A DNA stretch of 64,000 nucleotides from contig OY725505.1 of the NCBI GenBank assembly GCA_963281255.1, positions 124,001 through 188,000 on the forward strand, read 5' to 3'. This document shows, piece by piece, positions 38,701 to 50,849 of this stretch; position 1 is the stretch's first letter; the number at the start of each line of letters is the position of its first letter. A program made the position numbers and the translations under genes. The notes below the pieces were generated by a model that did not search any database, was not told the DNA's origin, and saw only the letters and a program-made list of their open reading frames with translations. This DNA is from Aphrocallistes beatrix. Taxonomy: Eukaryota; Porifera; Hexactinellida; Sceptrulophora; Aphrocallistidae.

Positions 38701-41700
38701 AGCGTTTTGATGCTTGTAAATATGTTTCGAGTTGCTACAGCAATGATAAAGAAGAAATGGAAATTTTGAAAGAGAGTCGAGGGAAGAGTGAACTAAAAGC
38801 TAGGGCAAGTGAAGTTCTACTCCGGAGACCTACGAAGAAAAATTCCATATTTAAATACTCAAACGGTAGGTCTAATACATTTGGTCTCAGGAAACAGGAC
38901 CAAAGAGACAAATCCGTCCCCTCTCATGCTTTTGGCTTTGGTTTGTCCATGAAATCCGGGGCAAATGCTCCGATGTTTTCTCTCAAATCAAATTTTATTC
39001 TGGATGATCGAATTTCGAGACTATCCATTTTTTATTCAACCAAAATATATAATAATCCAATAACCAAAGTCAAATTTGGCCCCATGAATCACATTGAAAT
39101 GTAAATGTATTCACTCTTTAGCCCAAGAGAGCCCAACACTCCAAATTATTGGAACCAAACCTCATAAATCGACTATTAACGTTGGAACAGCGCAATTTGC
39201 TTATTCCGGATCCCTCCAGACCTCTGATTGGAAACAACTTGAGATGTCTGCTGTAAAGATAGTAACTGGCAAGAAAATGAATGCTATGTCATTTAGGTAC
39301 ACTTTTTGCTAATCATTTTTAAAAATTATGTATGGTGCAAATTTGTCTCATCTATTGATGAGCAAATCCTATTTTTTAGTTTTTGAAAAAAGTCTTTTTT
39401 TCCAACGTCATAGATCTCTCGCACCTTTTCTGAATCCAAAGACGAACAATCTCCAACGAGGTTTTTGTGTCTCACAAGAATGCATTTGTGTTGAAATATT
39501 CCTCCGCAACCCTCTAAACGTGTCTCTCATTCTATATGACATTGCTTTACAATGGGTACTAGAGAATAGCACGACACCCGGAAAAACTGTACTATCTGAG
39601 ATAATTTCAACTTATAAATTACCAGCATGTGGACAAAGACTATTACAGCTTCAATTGCAACCGTTAGCAGAAGATGGGATAGTGTATGTAACTGGATTGT
39701 TGTATTCAGTGGCACCAAGTGGTAAGACTTCCTATGTATCAGAGGCAGATGAGATCTCATTCTCAACTGAGCAAGTTCGTTAATTTTTTGATTCACAAAT
39801 CGTAAGAATAATTTAATTAAAAAATGACAATTGTTGAAAGATATCCCAATTAAAATAAACAATATATGAACTTCGTGAATCGAAACCTAATTTAATGTAT
39901 TTTTTACTTATCCAAAAAACTTCAAAGTTCAAAGTCCTTTTTACCTGTTTTCATATATCCACTCCACTAGGAAGAGGAAATATATCAAGCACAAGGCATG
40001 TTAGAACTCTCAGTGCGAGGTACAAGACTTAACGAAACGAAGGAACAAAAGACCAACGCTTTGTATGCGCCTGATTTCAGATTGCAATGGGAAATTGTAC
40101 CTGCAATGCCACGGATGTTACTAAGGTTATATTTTTCGGCAATTAATATATAAATCTAAATCTGACATGATTTGTTTATGTTAAATATTATTGGTATTTG
40201 TGTTTTACAGGTTCGAGCATTGGCCTACACACCTACTTTCTGGTGAAATATACTCAATCCCAGTTGAACTTTACAACTGCGGGAACTTACCATTACACAA
40301 CCTGATAGTTTCAAGTCCTGATTATAATTCGTTTATCTTCAATTTCGACTCAGGATCATCAATGGCGGATAAGATTTGTAAAAGTGATAACGGTTTAGAA
40401 TGTATTCAACTGGAATCTGATACAAATATCAGCAGGAGAATTAACATTCAACCATTGCCGTCGGCGCAGGGCATAAAAGGTCGGTAGGAAAAAGTCTATT
40501 GGATATACAGTCGACTCCGCTTAATAGGGTTACATCGGTCAGAGGACATTTTGCCCTTATTAACTGAAAATCTTTTGCTTTAGCTTCTATGGGTGAGAGC
40601 AATTCCGGTCCTGCCAAAGGTGGCCAGATTAAGCGGTTGACCCGAATAAATAGTGACACAATTAAGCGGAGTCGACTGTACTGATAATCATCAAATGCTA
40701 AAATCGCACCAATAGATTGTATCATATTTGAAGAACAAAGTTAAATTCGAACTCTTTTGTTATATATGAGATTCTTAAATGAAATTGACAGTTGCTTTAC
40801 AAATGTCCCAGCGTATTGATCTATTCCTCAATATACCATATCATTTGCTTTTCTGAGCCACTTAGTGATCTTTTAGGAATAGATTAATACTACGATAAAA
40901 CACTCCAGCTGTCAATTTCATCTTCCACTGGCATTTCATTTTTGCGAGTTCGTATTTAACTTATATTTTTTGTCTCGAAGTGGCTCATGCTATAAAATTA
41001 TATAATTAATTAATTAATTTACCTATTCCCTTAGCTGTTTTCTAAATCCCAAATTTCTTACCTTTGGTGAGATACATTGTAATTACATCTTAATTATGAT
41101 AGGCACTTTTGTATTGAAGGCTCCACAAGTGCCAGGTGAACATGAAATGAATTTCCTCTTCTACTATGATACCATCTTCAACGAAGGCGAGAAAAAGCAC
41201 TCGCTAACCCATCGCATTCACACCCACACAGCCTACGTACAAGTGGTGTCATCAATTGAAGCGAATTCTTCAGTTTCAAGATCTGATGTAAATGAGGATA
41301 ATGTTACTGAAGCTTATGGTTCGATTTCAATCGAGAATATTGGTAGAGATGGTTCTCCCGAGAGTTATAAAATAACTTCTATTATAGCCATCAGTAAGAC
41401 ATGGAAAGTTATGGCCATTCAGGATACTTATGACGAATCAACTCTTGAACTTCCTCCAGGCATCCTAACTCAACTTTATTTTATTGCCAATAAGAGGAAC
41501 CAAGATTTCAAAGATCAAGTTGAAAATAATTACACTCTTACAACCATATTAGAATTAGAAAAAACTCCAGGAATCGATTATAATTATGACTTGCTTTCAA
41601 TTCAAGATAAGTTTTCTAATCTGGCTAAATCAAAAGGACAGTTTTCAATCTTATTCCTTATAAAATGGCGGACAATAAACAGTGAGTATGTCCACTACGG

Positions 41701-42187
41701 TACAGACTATTTGATCCCAGACTACATTGACCCTTGGAATGACCCTATGTTCAATCCTGCCAACATTGACATTCAAAACGAATCCAAAGTAATTGCACCT
41801 TCACCACATCAACTGATAAACTTCTCTTTGATGCATCCCGAGTCCGTAACTCATGATTTTACACTGCAGCCTCTATGCATCCAGTCAATTAGTTTCAATT
41901 TCCAGAATATTTCAGGGCAAGATGTATTCATTAAGGTTCAATTAAATTCACAATCACAAGAGGAAAGACAAGATTATAGATGGGTTGGTGCAACAGTAAG
42001 GAAATTTAAGCTTAAACCTTTTGAATTCTTTTCCACACAGCATAATATAATCTTTAGTGGCGAAGGTGTTTACAACTTAATGAATTGCACTATCACAGCA
42101 TCAAACGAACAGAGAAGCAACTTCTTACCTCAGTTAGGAGCACAAATGAGTAATTTGATTGTGGAAAGACCGGAGCAAAATGTCTGA
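32731..42187 (+). CDS. TRAPPC8: TRAPPC8, TRAPPIII complex subunit 8 (12 exons)
   Basis: Exons: 32731-33092, 34958-35309, 35524-35733, 36206-36523, 36599-37014, 37702-38036, 38563-38715 (or to 38865), 39122-39296, 39414-39774, 39971-40125, 40211-40479, 41103-42187. The phases close and give 1396 or 1446 residues; the human protein has about 1435. Segments recognised from the family include the N-terminal block ending in FEPFSNLN, YVLVHDMG, LAYSMYHSVKKDF, VEIFLRNPLNVSLIL, LSVRGTRLNETKE and MNFLFYYDT. TRAPPC8 (yeast Trs85) is specific to TRAPPIII, which activates Rab1 at Golgi and autophagosome membranes. The end of exon 7 is uncertain: two phase-1 donors fit. Exon 3 can only join exon 4 in frame through a GC donor (CAG|GCAATT, 35734). 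The donors of exons 9 and 10 are weak but in phase. Confidence 0.93.
33093..34957 (+). other. TRAPPC8 intron 1 (non-coding)
   Basis: It contains the hairpin repeat at 33212-33300 and, near 34660-34735, a segment resembling one end of the CATAGGCGCAACTAGGG-type MITEs without a second end. Nothing else recognised. Confidence 0.6.
33212..33300. repeat. Short inverted repeat in TRAPPC8 intron 1
   Basis: Imperfect arms of about 40 bases with shared motifs GGCATTTCAATC and ATGAAATG on opposite strands. MITE-like hairpin, no clear target-site duplication. Confidence 0.6.
35839..36166. repeat. Long foldback repeat filling TRAPPC8 intron 3
   Basis: Arms of more than 110 bases are nearly perfect reverse complements, starting AGAATAATGCCATAG and ending CTATGGCATTATTCT. 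Each arm contains its own sub-hairpin (GATAATATCCTTAAGGATATTAT). It occupies most of the 472-base intron 35734-36205, between the unusual GC donor and the exon 4 acceptor. Confidence 0.9.
37033..37486. repeat. Large foldback repeat with hAT-like ends in TRAPPC8 intron 5
   Basis: Inverted arms at 37033-37225 and about 37318-37486 around a loop of about 90 bases. Within the arms CAGTGGTTCTTTAACTAGGG and its complement (from about 37136 and ending near 37408) resemble hAT terminal repeats, yet complementarity continues outside them. The left arm has an internal duplication of GGACAGTTGTGTACAA that the right arm lacks. Confidence 0.85.
38353..38440. mobile_element. Mariner-like mini-MITE in TRAPPC8 intron 6
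   Basis: About 88 bases. The ends AGGGTGTCTCAAAAGT and ACTTTTGAGGCACCCT are inverted repeats extending to the CCGGTT/AACCGG motifs, with TA next to both ends. No coding capacity. Confidence 0.7.
40508..40678. mobile_element. Pogo-like MITE, copy 1 (TRAPPC8 intron 11)
   Basis: Terminal inverted repeat CAGTCGACTCCGCTTAAT at both ends, and a TA target-site duplication (40506-40507 and 40679-40680). It is the same family as 50850-51036 and 55110-55280, in the opposite orientation. The CAGT ends and TA duplication fit pogo/Tigger-type elements. Confidence 0.85.
40778..40923. repeat. Inverted repeat in TRAPPC8 intron 11
   Basis: Ends ATGAAATTGACAG and CTGTCAATTTCAT are perfect reverse complements, and inner motifs GATCTATTCCT and AGGAATAGATT also pair. 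About 146 bases, MITE-like, target-site duplication not clear. Confidence 0.65.
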
Positions 42188-42456
42188 GAAATTCATCCTT
42201 ACTTTTTGCATTTTGATTGATATAATCAGACTTAATGTATTAGCGAATAATCAGGATTATATGATTGTATATTATTTTTGTGAAACGTGTAGTAGAGTCA
42301 ATTATAGTAAATCTATACGATACACTATCAAGGATTCCAATTTCTACAGTTTAAATCTGGATGGAGCTTTACTTAAGAAGAAATAATTTTATAATGAAAG
42401 TTGTGTCGAGAAAAATTCTATGATTCTAAAATGAAGCAATGATGATACTAACAAAC

Positions 42457-42462
42457 AATAAA
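42457..42462 (+). terminator. Candidate polyadenylation signal of TRAPPC8
   Basis: AATAAA 270 bases after the TRAPPC8 stop codon, the first match downstream of the gene. Confidence 0.5.
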
Positions 42463-43489
42463 AAATACGACTACCAGAGTAGGGTAGAAAAAGCCAAATT
42501 TTCAATTAATTAATTCGGACTTTGATATATAATACCCAGAACTATCTATCCTCATGGATTATAGAATGAACCCCTAGAATAGTAGTCTAGAATATAACAT
42601 CATTCCAAAAATAAGTATTGTATGACTGTCTTATGAAATAGGTAGTGAAAAATACAAGGAAAGATAATGACGGAAGCTGATCCTGTTCAACTCGGTAAAT
42701 TTAAACCAGACTAAATACAAAATAAATTTTTCATAAATGCAACATCTTGCTCTTTCATAAATAACATAACACACGTAATTATAATATTTTGCAAATATCA
42801 TTTTCAACTTCCTGGACCAAGTCTAGAAAAAAAAATGTATATAGTATATATATATATATAATGTATATATATGCAAAAATAATCGTGGTTATGTTTCAAC
42901 CTATTTTTTTGGAAACGGGATATTGATAATAATGACAATTTCCGTCTAACTAGCGAAATTTTTGATTTAGTTGCAGTTGTGTCTTTCCATACCATATTGC
43001 AATAGTCAGATGTAGAGGTCGTACAAGTGCAGGTGTAGAGCATTGTTATATTGTTTGTGGATATATTAATTGCTTTAATCAGTTTAAGTTCGCCATTTAG
43101 TCATTTTATTTGCATATTACTATTCTCATTACATATGATAATCCACACTAAGTTATACATTATGTTTCATGATGTTAATGCGGTTAGTAAAGATGCCGAA
43201 TATCCTTGATTATCTCTTAAAAATTCGTTTCTCTTGAAGAGTTTTGACTTGAAAAAACGTGATCCTCAATTAAATGTGGGAAGTGAGGATTAAAATCTAA
43301 ATCGTGAACTTAATTTTAACGAATCTTGAATAATGTGCTGAAGAATCAACATTAAAATTGAATTATGATCTATCTTCAACTTAATTACAATCAACTAAAG
43401 CTTGATATCAAATATCCTTCTAAAACAACCAAATTAAGCAAATTTGTTGTAATGAATGTTCTTAACTACACAGTTCTTTACTAAGAGCA

Positions 43490-43690
43490 AAGAGTTCATG
43501 AACAAAGTTCATAGTTTGACCATTTTCATGAACTTTTGAGTTATGGCATGAATATGGCATAAACTTTTTACTTTTAGCATGAACTTGGCATGAAAGTTTT
43601 ACTTTTGGCAATAACATGGCAAAAGACTTTGATTGGCATGAACATTTGAAGGTATCTGTCATGAACATGCTAAGCAACTCATCTGGCAAC
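43490..43690. repeat. Degenerate tandem repeat (GGCATGAAC-type)
   Basis: At least eight spaced, imperfect copies of (T)GGCATGAAC or TTCATGAAC on the plus strand, often followed by TTTTACTTTTGGC. The unit length varies, so this is a decayed satellite-like array. Confidence 0.6.
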
Positions 43691-44548
43691 ACTGAAGGGG
43701 TTCCTTTTCGCTATTAGAAACAAATTGTTAATGAGACCGTTTTATGCAGACTTAGAGGTTAAAAATTATGTCTCTTAGATTCCTGGAACTGAAAGAGGGA
43801 CGATTTTTCATTAAATCTCTGTCTCCAAAGCAAATATTATGTATTTGGTGTTTGACCCAATTTTATATTAAAATTTTAATTATTGGTTGAACCTAACCAT
43901 TAGATGTCCCATAAGCAAATTTCTGAGTATTGCACATATTGCACAACATATACATAGGAGTAGTATAAAAAATCATCAATCAAGTGTTAGCGCTATCTGC
44001 TGGTTTGCTTGCGAATCGACTTTCAATGAATGAACTTTTGCCTAGGTAATGTTAGATAGATCTAAGACCGCCTTAAGTCCAACTTCGACCCCAGAATGAT
44101 ACAATAAGAAAAAGTATTCTTGGACCGAACCTTACACTCTATTCAGATGTAGTATCACTGTGAATGCACAATCAAAACGTCAATAGTTACCACTTGTACA
44201 TTATTTAACATGTTATTCTGTCGACATCTGGTCACGGGCTAGTTTGCTAGTTTTTTCCCTAATAGCAAGTCCGCTTTTTTTAAAGCAAAATATGACTGGC
44301 TTTTGAGGGAATCCCAGCAATACCTCAAATAGAGTATGAATAAAATTTACAGTTATTTTTAATTCGTGTCAAAACCCCTTTCGGATCTATAAAAAGTTAT
44401 AGCACTAATATTATTATTTGATAGCCTTCATTAAATGCTAACTCATCCATTATGATTTCAAAGCAATCTCACTTTGATTTGTTCCAAGGATTTGAAGATT
44501 ATTGATTCAACATAGACGATGAGTGTATATGCTACTAGATCTCTAATC

Positions 44549-44734
44549 CAGCGGTTCTGAACCTAGGGTACGCGTAGTACCCCCAGGGGGTACCTGGGGT
44601 AAATTTTTTAGGATACTCGTAGCATTATTATCAATGACTTCAAAGTTCAACAACATTGAGAGGGGTACGTGAAACCTCCTGTTGACACCAAGGGGTACCC
44701 CTGACTGAAAAGGTTAAAAGGTTCAGAACCACTG
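44549..44734. mobile_element. hAT-like MITE
   Basis: 186 bases with 15-base inverted repeats: CAGCGGTTCTGAACC at the left, GGTTCAGAACCACTG at the right (one mismatch). Flanked by CTCTAATC and TTCTAATC, an 8-base duplication with one mismatch. The consensus CAGTGGTTCTNAACC is a common hAT end. Confidence 0.85.
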
Positions 44735-47700
44735 TTCTAATCCAATGTGACGGGTAATAACTTCGCTCAAAAATATTGCTCATCAAATTTAATGTCTGGG
44801 ATTCAGAATACATTTTGATATAATCCAAAATATGTTCTGAGATTAGAGTTATTAATTCAAAGAATTCCTACTCCCGAATTTCTGCTTCCCCATTAAAAAA
44901 TAGCTTAAACCGTAAAGGAGTAAGCATTTCAAGGTTAATTCGGAAATGTAACCCTTCATCCTGCATATCGTCCATTTCGAATTATTCTTAGAAAATTTAT
45001 GAATCTCAATCTTATATTGGTCATTTGGCTACTTACTTTTTGACCAAAAATGTATATATTAATTTACTTAATTGAAATCTACTCTAAAACAAGCATCAGT
45101 CTAATTGATTAAGACTCTATGATGCAAACAGGTCAAGAATTGTTGATACAGGTGCACCGTGTATACATTCCCAATCAAATATTTTGTGATATTGAGGTCA
45201 TGCAATCATCTACATGATTTTAAATGTTCAATGATTGAGAAAGAATTTAATTCCAGATTGCATAACATTATTGAATTCCCACAATATTTTGATATAGACT
45301 ACTATTTATGAATTAATTACTCGATTTGAAGAGTTTAATTAATTCTTAATTAATCTACAATTCAGGGCAAAGGTAAAGGATAGTTATAACCGGTTACGTT
45401 CTTCTATTTCAAATATGATCAAATGTGGTTCTGTAAAAATAACACATTTCGTGTCAATTAAATTTTCAACCAACCAACATTGCCAGTTTAGTTTCGTATA
45501 CTGTTTCATGACCAGAGAACATTATAATCCTGTTTGAAACCTCAAAACAAGATCTGCTTCCTTGGGCCAGCTGAAATAGCTAAAGATTTATTAATTAATT
45601 AATGCAATAACACCAATGCTATAGGCAAACTTCACCGCAAGTGTGTTTATATGTGTAAAAATACTGGAATATTCAATTTTTCAACAGTAGTCAACAGTTT
45701 AAAATTTCTCTAATGTTTGGACTATACTTCAGATGTGGGCGATATAAACCTACCATTTCAAATCTACAATGAAAAATGTCGTTTTAAAGCAGACTCTTAA
45801 TCGTTGGGAGATACCCTATATTATATGCTGCCAGGGGGGATCCAATGATATGTATATTTTCACGTAATATATGTACTTTTTTCACATTTTTTGAAGTTTA
45901 AATAAACAAAATACTATATGAATAGATTCCTAAATAAAATGTATTTCTCCTCCTGTAGTAATATTTTTATCAGCTGACAAATTTAGTGCTTAATTAAATC
46001 TGAAAGAAAGTTTTAGTTCAAACCATATAAATCAATAATATACCTCAAGGTGAAATATAAAACCATCCTTTCACTTCTAATAAACAAACCACGATGTCAT
46101 ATAACATTAGCATCAGAACCAAATGCTATCGTAACGAGAGAATGATCAACAACATAGTTTTAAATCTTATGATTCATTTACTTTATTTAAGATCAATATA
46201 TCTATTAGAATATTCAGGTATGTAGAAATATGAGAATTCTTATCTAAAAGTAGATACGAGTACTGTACAATTTTAATTACTAGATGTAGGTGGATGAGAA
46301 TGCACATAATGACTGGAAGAGCCTTTTATTGAAGATTGACTCTTAAATGTTAGAAAGATAAAATTTTGAGTAAAAAAACAACAACACTGATTTAATGATG
46401 AGATCTAGTGCATTGAGATGAAAGACTCAAATCTTTGCATGAATAATAATGGACTAAACACTTTTAAAGGTCAAGATAGAACCACAAATAATATGAGACA
46501 TAATATACGAATCATTCCCAATACTCTATGCACCATTACTTTCTCTCAGGATATCAAAGCTCAATTATAATATATTACAATTCTAGACCTAACTGAACCT
46601 AGGGTGGTCTAACTTCTTCCTAATCCTATGATTTCATCCCTATACTGTACCACTATAAAGATGAATTTACATGGGCTGCTGTCTTGAGATCTAGACAAAA
46701 GTATCATGTTCAATCCCTTAAGTAGTTTTAAGTGTTTTATCTTAATATATGCTTTAAGAAGTAGGTAGGGTTTAACTGGGAAAGTATATTTAATCAGAAA
46801 AGAATGTAACCAAGTCATTCAGAAACTCCCATATTATGAAAACCCCAAGTTCAAGGGTGTCAGAGATATCTTGTTCGGGTGAAGAAAAAACATTTTGAAT
46901 ACAATTAAAAATAGTCTAGCCAAAGCACAAAATGAAAAGACTAATATATGTTAGACCCCACATCAAACACTTTAATAAATGCAATCTTGTTACAAATTGT
47001 GGTTGTATATGAAAGAACATTGAATTATGATAGTAAAAAATCAAAATGTATGTATGGTTCACTATTAATGTATTAGGGTAAACTATTCTGTCTCGAATCG
47101 AAAGTGTGACTGTTGACCCAAATCCATTGAGTTTCATCTATGATTGGCTTTCAACATGTTTCAAAGTCTATGTCAGGCCAATTGCAGATAATCCCCCTCG
47201 TGGATAAAGTTCTTGAAAATCTGATAACCCTTGACAATTACTGTAATGTAGTAGAAACGCAACAGGTATAATGCTGAACCATCAAATTTGATTTGAAATG
47301 AAGCGTCCAACATGTATTCTGGTTAACCATATTTTTTAATAATATACCACAAAAAGTTTTTAGACCATAGTTGATAACCTATCAATATTTGTCAAACTTT
47401 ATTTAAACCATAGTTATTGTGTAAGAGTGAGGATAGGATGTCCGAAAATAAATGCATTCCTCACTGCCGCATGCTGTGATATGCATTATCTAGCAAAATT
47501 AAGCGTTCACACATTTACTAAACTATTACAAAAATGCTACTTAAATCAAATCAGATATTAGGTGGTATTAAAAACCAAAACAATTACGAATTAACATTTT
47601 TAATTGATTAACTGCTGCATTTTGCATCTGCCATTTTGGTAGAAAATATACTTGCATTTTGTCTAAGTTAAAGATATCAAAAGCATTACAATATCACATT

Positions 47701-47835
47701 TAAACGTAAATTAATATAATTGACCTAAAGTTTTAAAAACGATTAGCAATCTCCTTTTTCGTATCTAATATCGCAATGAAGCGAATATAATTATAGCACA
47801 AATTTGTTGTCTAAGATAGTTGCTGTAAACAAGTA

Positions 47836-47976
47836 CATAGAACCTCGTTAATATGAGCACCAGGGAACGGTCGAAATTTGTTCGTATTAACTAGAGTGAT
47901 TTACATGCATTTTATTCCGTTGAGGATAAAATAACTGTTCGTATTAGCAGGAGTTTCGTATTAATGCGGTTCTCTG
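47836..47976. mobile_element. TA-flanked MITE, second pogo-like family
   Basis: 141 bases with ends CATAGAACCTCGTTAATATGA and the complement of CAGAGAACCGCATTAATACGA, and TA on both sides (47834-47835, 47977-47978). Its ends are unrelated to the CAGTCGACTCC family. Confidence 0.75.
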
Positions 47977-48777
47977 TAATGTAAGAAGGAAGAGTGCAAT
48001 AAATGAAAATTAATATGCCCCCATTGAAGGAATGGGAATGTGCTTCCACCTTCCAGAACATTGAGCCATCATTCCAGGAACATGGACTTTTCGCTTTAAA
48101 TTCTATCGAACAATGACAATGCTTCAGAACTAGATTTTGTACGAGATACCCACTAACATGACATTATAAAGGCATCAGCACTATAGTTTCAGATGAATAT
48201 GTTTGAATAATTGAAATTTTCACGTTCAACGTTACTGACTCTATTTGCATTGAATGGATAAATGAATTAACCGAACCTATCGGCATCGAGAGTGCTTGTC
48301 TCAGATCAAATTCTATTCACATATTTTACATAAACATTGGCATATAGTATGTTGAAAAAATGCTAAAATGAAATCATAAAATAATACTTTATCATGCTAA
48401 CTCAGCATATACATATACACTACCAAATGGCATCTTCGTATATAGCCTCAGCTGTTGTTGTTTATAATTAAGTCATAAAACCTTGGTTAGGAGAATGTTC
48501 ACAGCAGCTGGATTATCGATGTTTATTTCTTATTAGGCATCTTGTTTAATTAGTAATGGAACTTCGGTACAATACTATCATAGTAAGGAACAAACTAAAA
48601 ATTGTACAATGGTAATTTCTCAATTTCTACGATTCCCTTATGGAGATCATTTATGGGTTGTTGTTTTTTGAATTTTATGACATTTACTATCAATTTGTTA
48701 CCTAAACTATCAGCCTACCATCATTAATATCTTGGATTGAATGTCGTTTGCTATTAAAAATTCAACATTATCTATAC

Positions 48778-48868
48778 CATAGGCGGCGAACCCGGGGAGG
48801 CTGGGGGGCTCGAGCCCCCCATGGAGCCCCGAAATTGTCCTTAGATTTGGAAAAGTTCGGCGCCCCTG
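48778..48868. mobile_element. GC-rich hAT-like MITE
   Basis: 91 bases with ends CATAGGCGGCGAAC and GTTCGGCGCCCCTG, and a perfect 8-base duplication ATCTATAC (48770-48777 and 48869-48876). The centre contains the perfect palindrome GGGGGGCTCGAGCCCCCC. It abuts the element at 48878. Confidence 0.85.
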
Positions 48869-48877
48869 ATCTATACA

Positions 48878-49077
48878 CAGGCTTTCATCCAGGCGTACTG
48901 GGCGCCTAGAGGCGCGTATTTGGTCCCATGGATCATAATTAGGCGTATGATTTAGGCGCGCGGCATACGCCTACTTAGGCACGTGGCATAAAACATATAT
49001 AAAAATGAGTCTAGGCGCGTAGAAGAATGGTTGCGCCCATTTAGGCGTATGACTTTGGAAAGCTGGATGAAACACTG
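48878..49077. mobile_element. hAT-like MITE rich in AGGCGCG/AGGCGTA motifs
   Basis: 200 bases with ends CAGGCTTTCATCCAG and CTGGATGAAACACTG (13 of 15 paired), and a perfect 8-base duplication TCTATACA (48870-48877 and 49078-49085). The interior repeats TAGGCGCG and TAGGCGTAT about eight times on both strands. Confidence 0.85.
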
Positions 49078-49764
49078 TCTATACAGTATATAATTTTCGT
49101 CGCTAATGCCAACTTTACAATTCTCCACACAGATATAGATCATTAGATCCCAGATATTCGATTTAACAATTTAGACAGTCATAAATGCATGCTCACTGCA
49201 AGATTATATTATTCTGTGCATCTGCTAGACTAGGGGAGTATCTTCAGCTTATCTTCCCCGCTGTAGTTAAATTATATCCATATCAAATCTCTTCCACTTA
49301 TTCAATTTGAATATTTTATCTTAAATACTGAGTAAATCGGTATTAAATTGAAGTGTCAATTTGGTATTGATTTAAAATTGAGAATGTTGAAAGTTCTTGT
49401 GATAAGGAATGGCATGTTGTATATAATTACTCTGCCTATTCTCATATTTACTAAATATCTTGAGAAGAAAAGTACACAATTTGTACATTATTTTTGTGCT
49501 TTCTAAATAATCTTACTACTGTGAGAATGCACGCTCTAACATGAGCATGTACCTCTGGGATAATATTTATAATTAGTTTGAATATAGCTCAGAGAATCAT
49601 GGATATGAGAACCAAGTTTTGATTATAATTCCTCATTTTCATGAAGCCAGAATTCTATCTAGTCAATCCATAATGTAATAGGGAATTGAGTTTGAATGTA
49701 GGAAATGATTTATTCATTTATAATTGCGTGAGGCGTTTCAAGGTTTCAAGGCATGACATGCAAG

Positions 49765-49773
49765 TATAAAAGG
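49765..49773 (+). promoter_or_regulatory. TATA-box-like site
   Basis: TATAAAAGG followed by GTGGGCG. An ATG 54 bases downstream (49819) opens a 31-codon acidic reading frame (starts MEDEGSKFQ). It could be an alternative first exon of the gene at 54510, but there is no proof of splicing. Confidence 0.3.
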
Positions 49774-50560
49774 GTGGGCGTAATGAGATACTACAATGAT
49801 GAGATATGGAGGGCTTTACATGGAGGATGAGGGTAGCAAATTTCAGAATGCGTGTGTCTTGAATGGCTTCTACTGTAATGATGAATCTGCATTACGATTC
49901 TCCAATGTCGAATAGACGTTTAAAAATTGGCTCAATTTTCAAACCATTTTGCAATTTACAAAAATATTTTATAAAAATTATAAAATGGGTCCCCTATAAT
50001 ATTTTCAATTACTGTCGAAATCGTTTCTTTCTTACTGTTTTTTATTGCTATTTGAATCTGTAAAGAAATAGTAGAAAAATTTTTATTTAATAAAATAAAT
50101 TGATTAAAGAACTATCCTGGACAGTACAGACATGTGGTGGAGATGTTCCTTCGAATATTTGTCTGGAAGAGCTGAAGTAAAAAATCTGTATTTGCTCTAA
50201 AATATAGAAGCAAATAAATGTATCTGATTTTTCGTCCGTTGTGAGTCTTGAGGAGCTTTGATGTTCCTTCCAATTTGTGTCTCTTTCGAGAAGATGTGAG
50301 TGGATTCCCTATCATGCGGTCCTTTAAATTTCCCGAGCATCCGATCTATCAACTATACTGCTTAAATTGGGCCATTTCCGTCGACTGAAATGACATTAAT
50401 GGGTGGGATTAAATATTTGTCGATTTTTGACGACAAAAAGTTATTGTCTAAATGAAGAGGTGTTTCACCGATCTCTCTTGAATGTTTTTAACATGATCTA
50501 CTGGTACTTATTGTCACAATCGAATTGAACTTATGTTCGAGCGCCTCCTATACCGGAGAG

Positions 50561-50571
50561 TATATAAATAG
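50561..50571 (+). promoter_or_regulatory. TATA-box-like site
   Basis: TATATAAATAG in a GC-richer context. No ATG occurs in the next 70 bases and a donor-like AAG|GTCAGG follows at about 50665, as expected for an untranslated first exon. Speculative. Confidence 0.3.
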
Positions 50572-50849
50572 AGAGTTATTATTTACAGATTACAATATAA
50601 TCAACTGTGAAGAGTGACAACTGAAATCAAATTGACAGAAACAGGCGTACAAAACGGAGAATTAAGGTCAGGATTGCTAGATTTATTTTTGTGATTATTA
50701 ATTTTAGTCTTAGACATTCAATGCACTTTAAAATAAAGTATCTATCCATTTCAAAAAAGTATTAAGAGGAGTTTTTTTTACAAAAAGTCTCAATTCTAAC
50801 ATTTTTATATGAAAAAAATATTTTTGATAAAATGTAGTAATTTAAAATA

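Noticed and set aside
38866..39104. Open frame continuing past TRAPPC8 exon 7
   Set aside because: It runs through the donors into intron 7 and ends shortly before exon 8. The sequence does not resemble TRAPPC8.
42180..42386. ORF of 68 codons with a hydrophobic start, overlapping the TRAPPC8 stop
   Set aside because: It lies in the TRAPPC8 3' untranslated region, before its poly(A) signal, and has no recognisable domain or context. The hydrophobic start is probably chance in AT-rich DNA.
48804..48830. GC-rich patch as a CpG island or promoter
   Set aside because: It lies inside a 91-base MITE with perfect target-site duplications.
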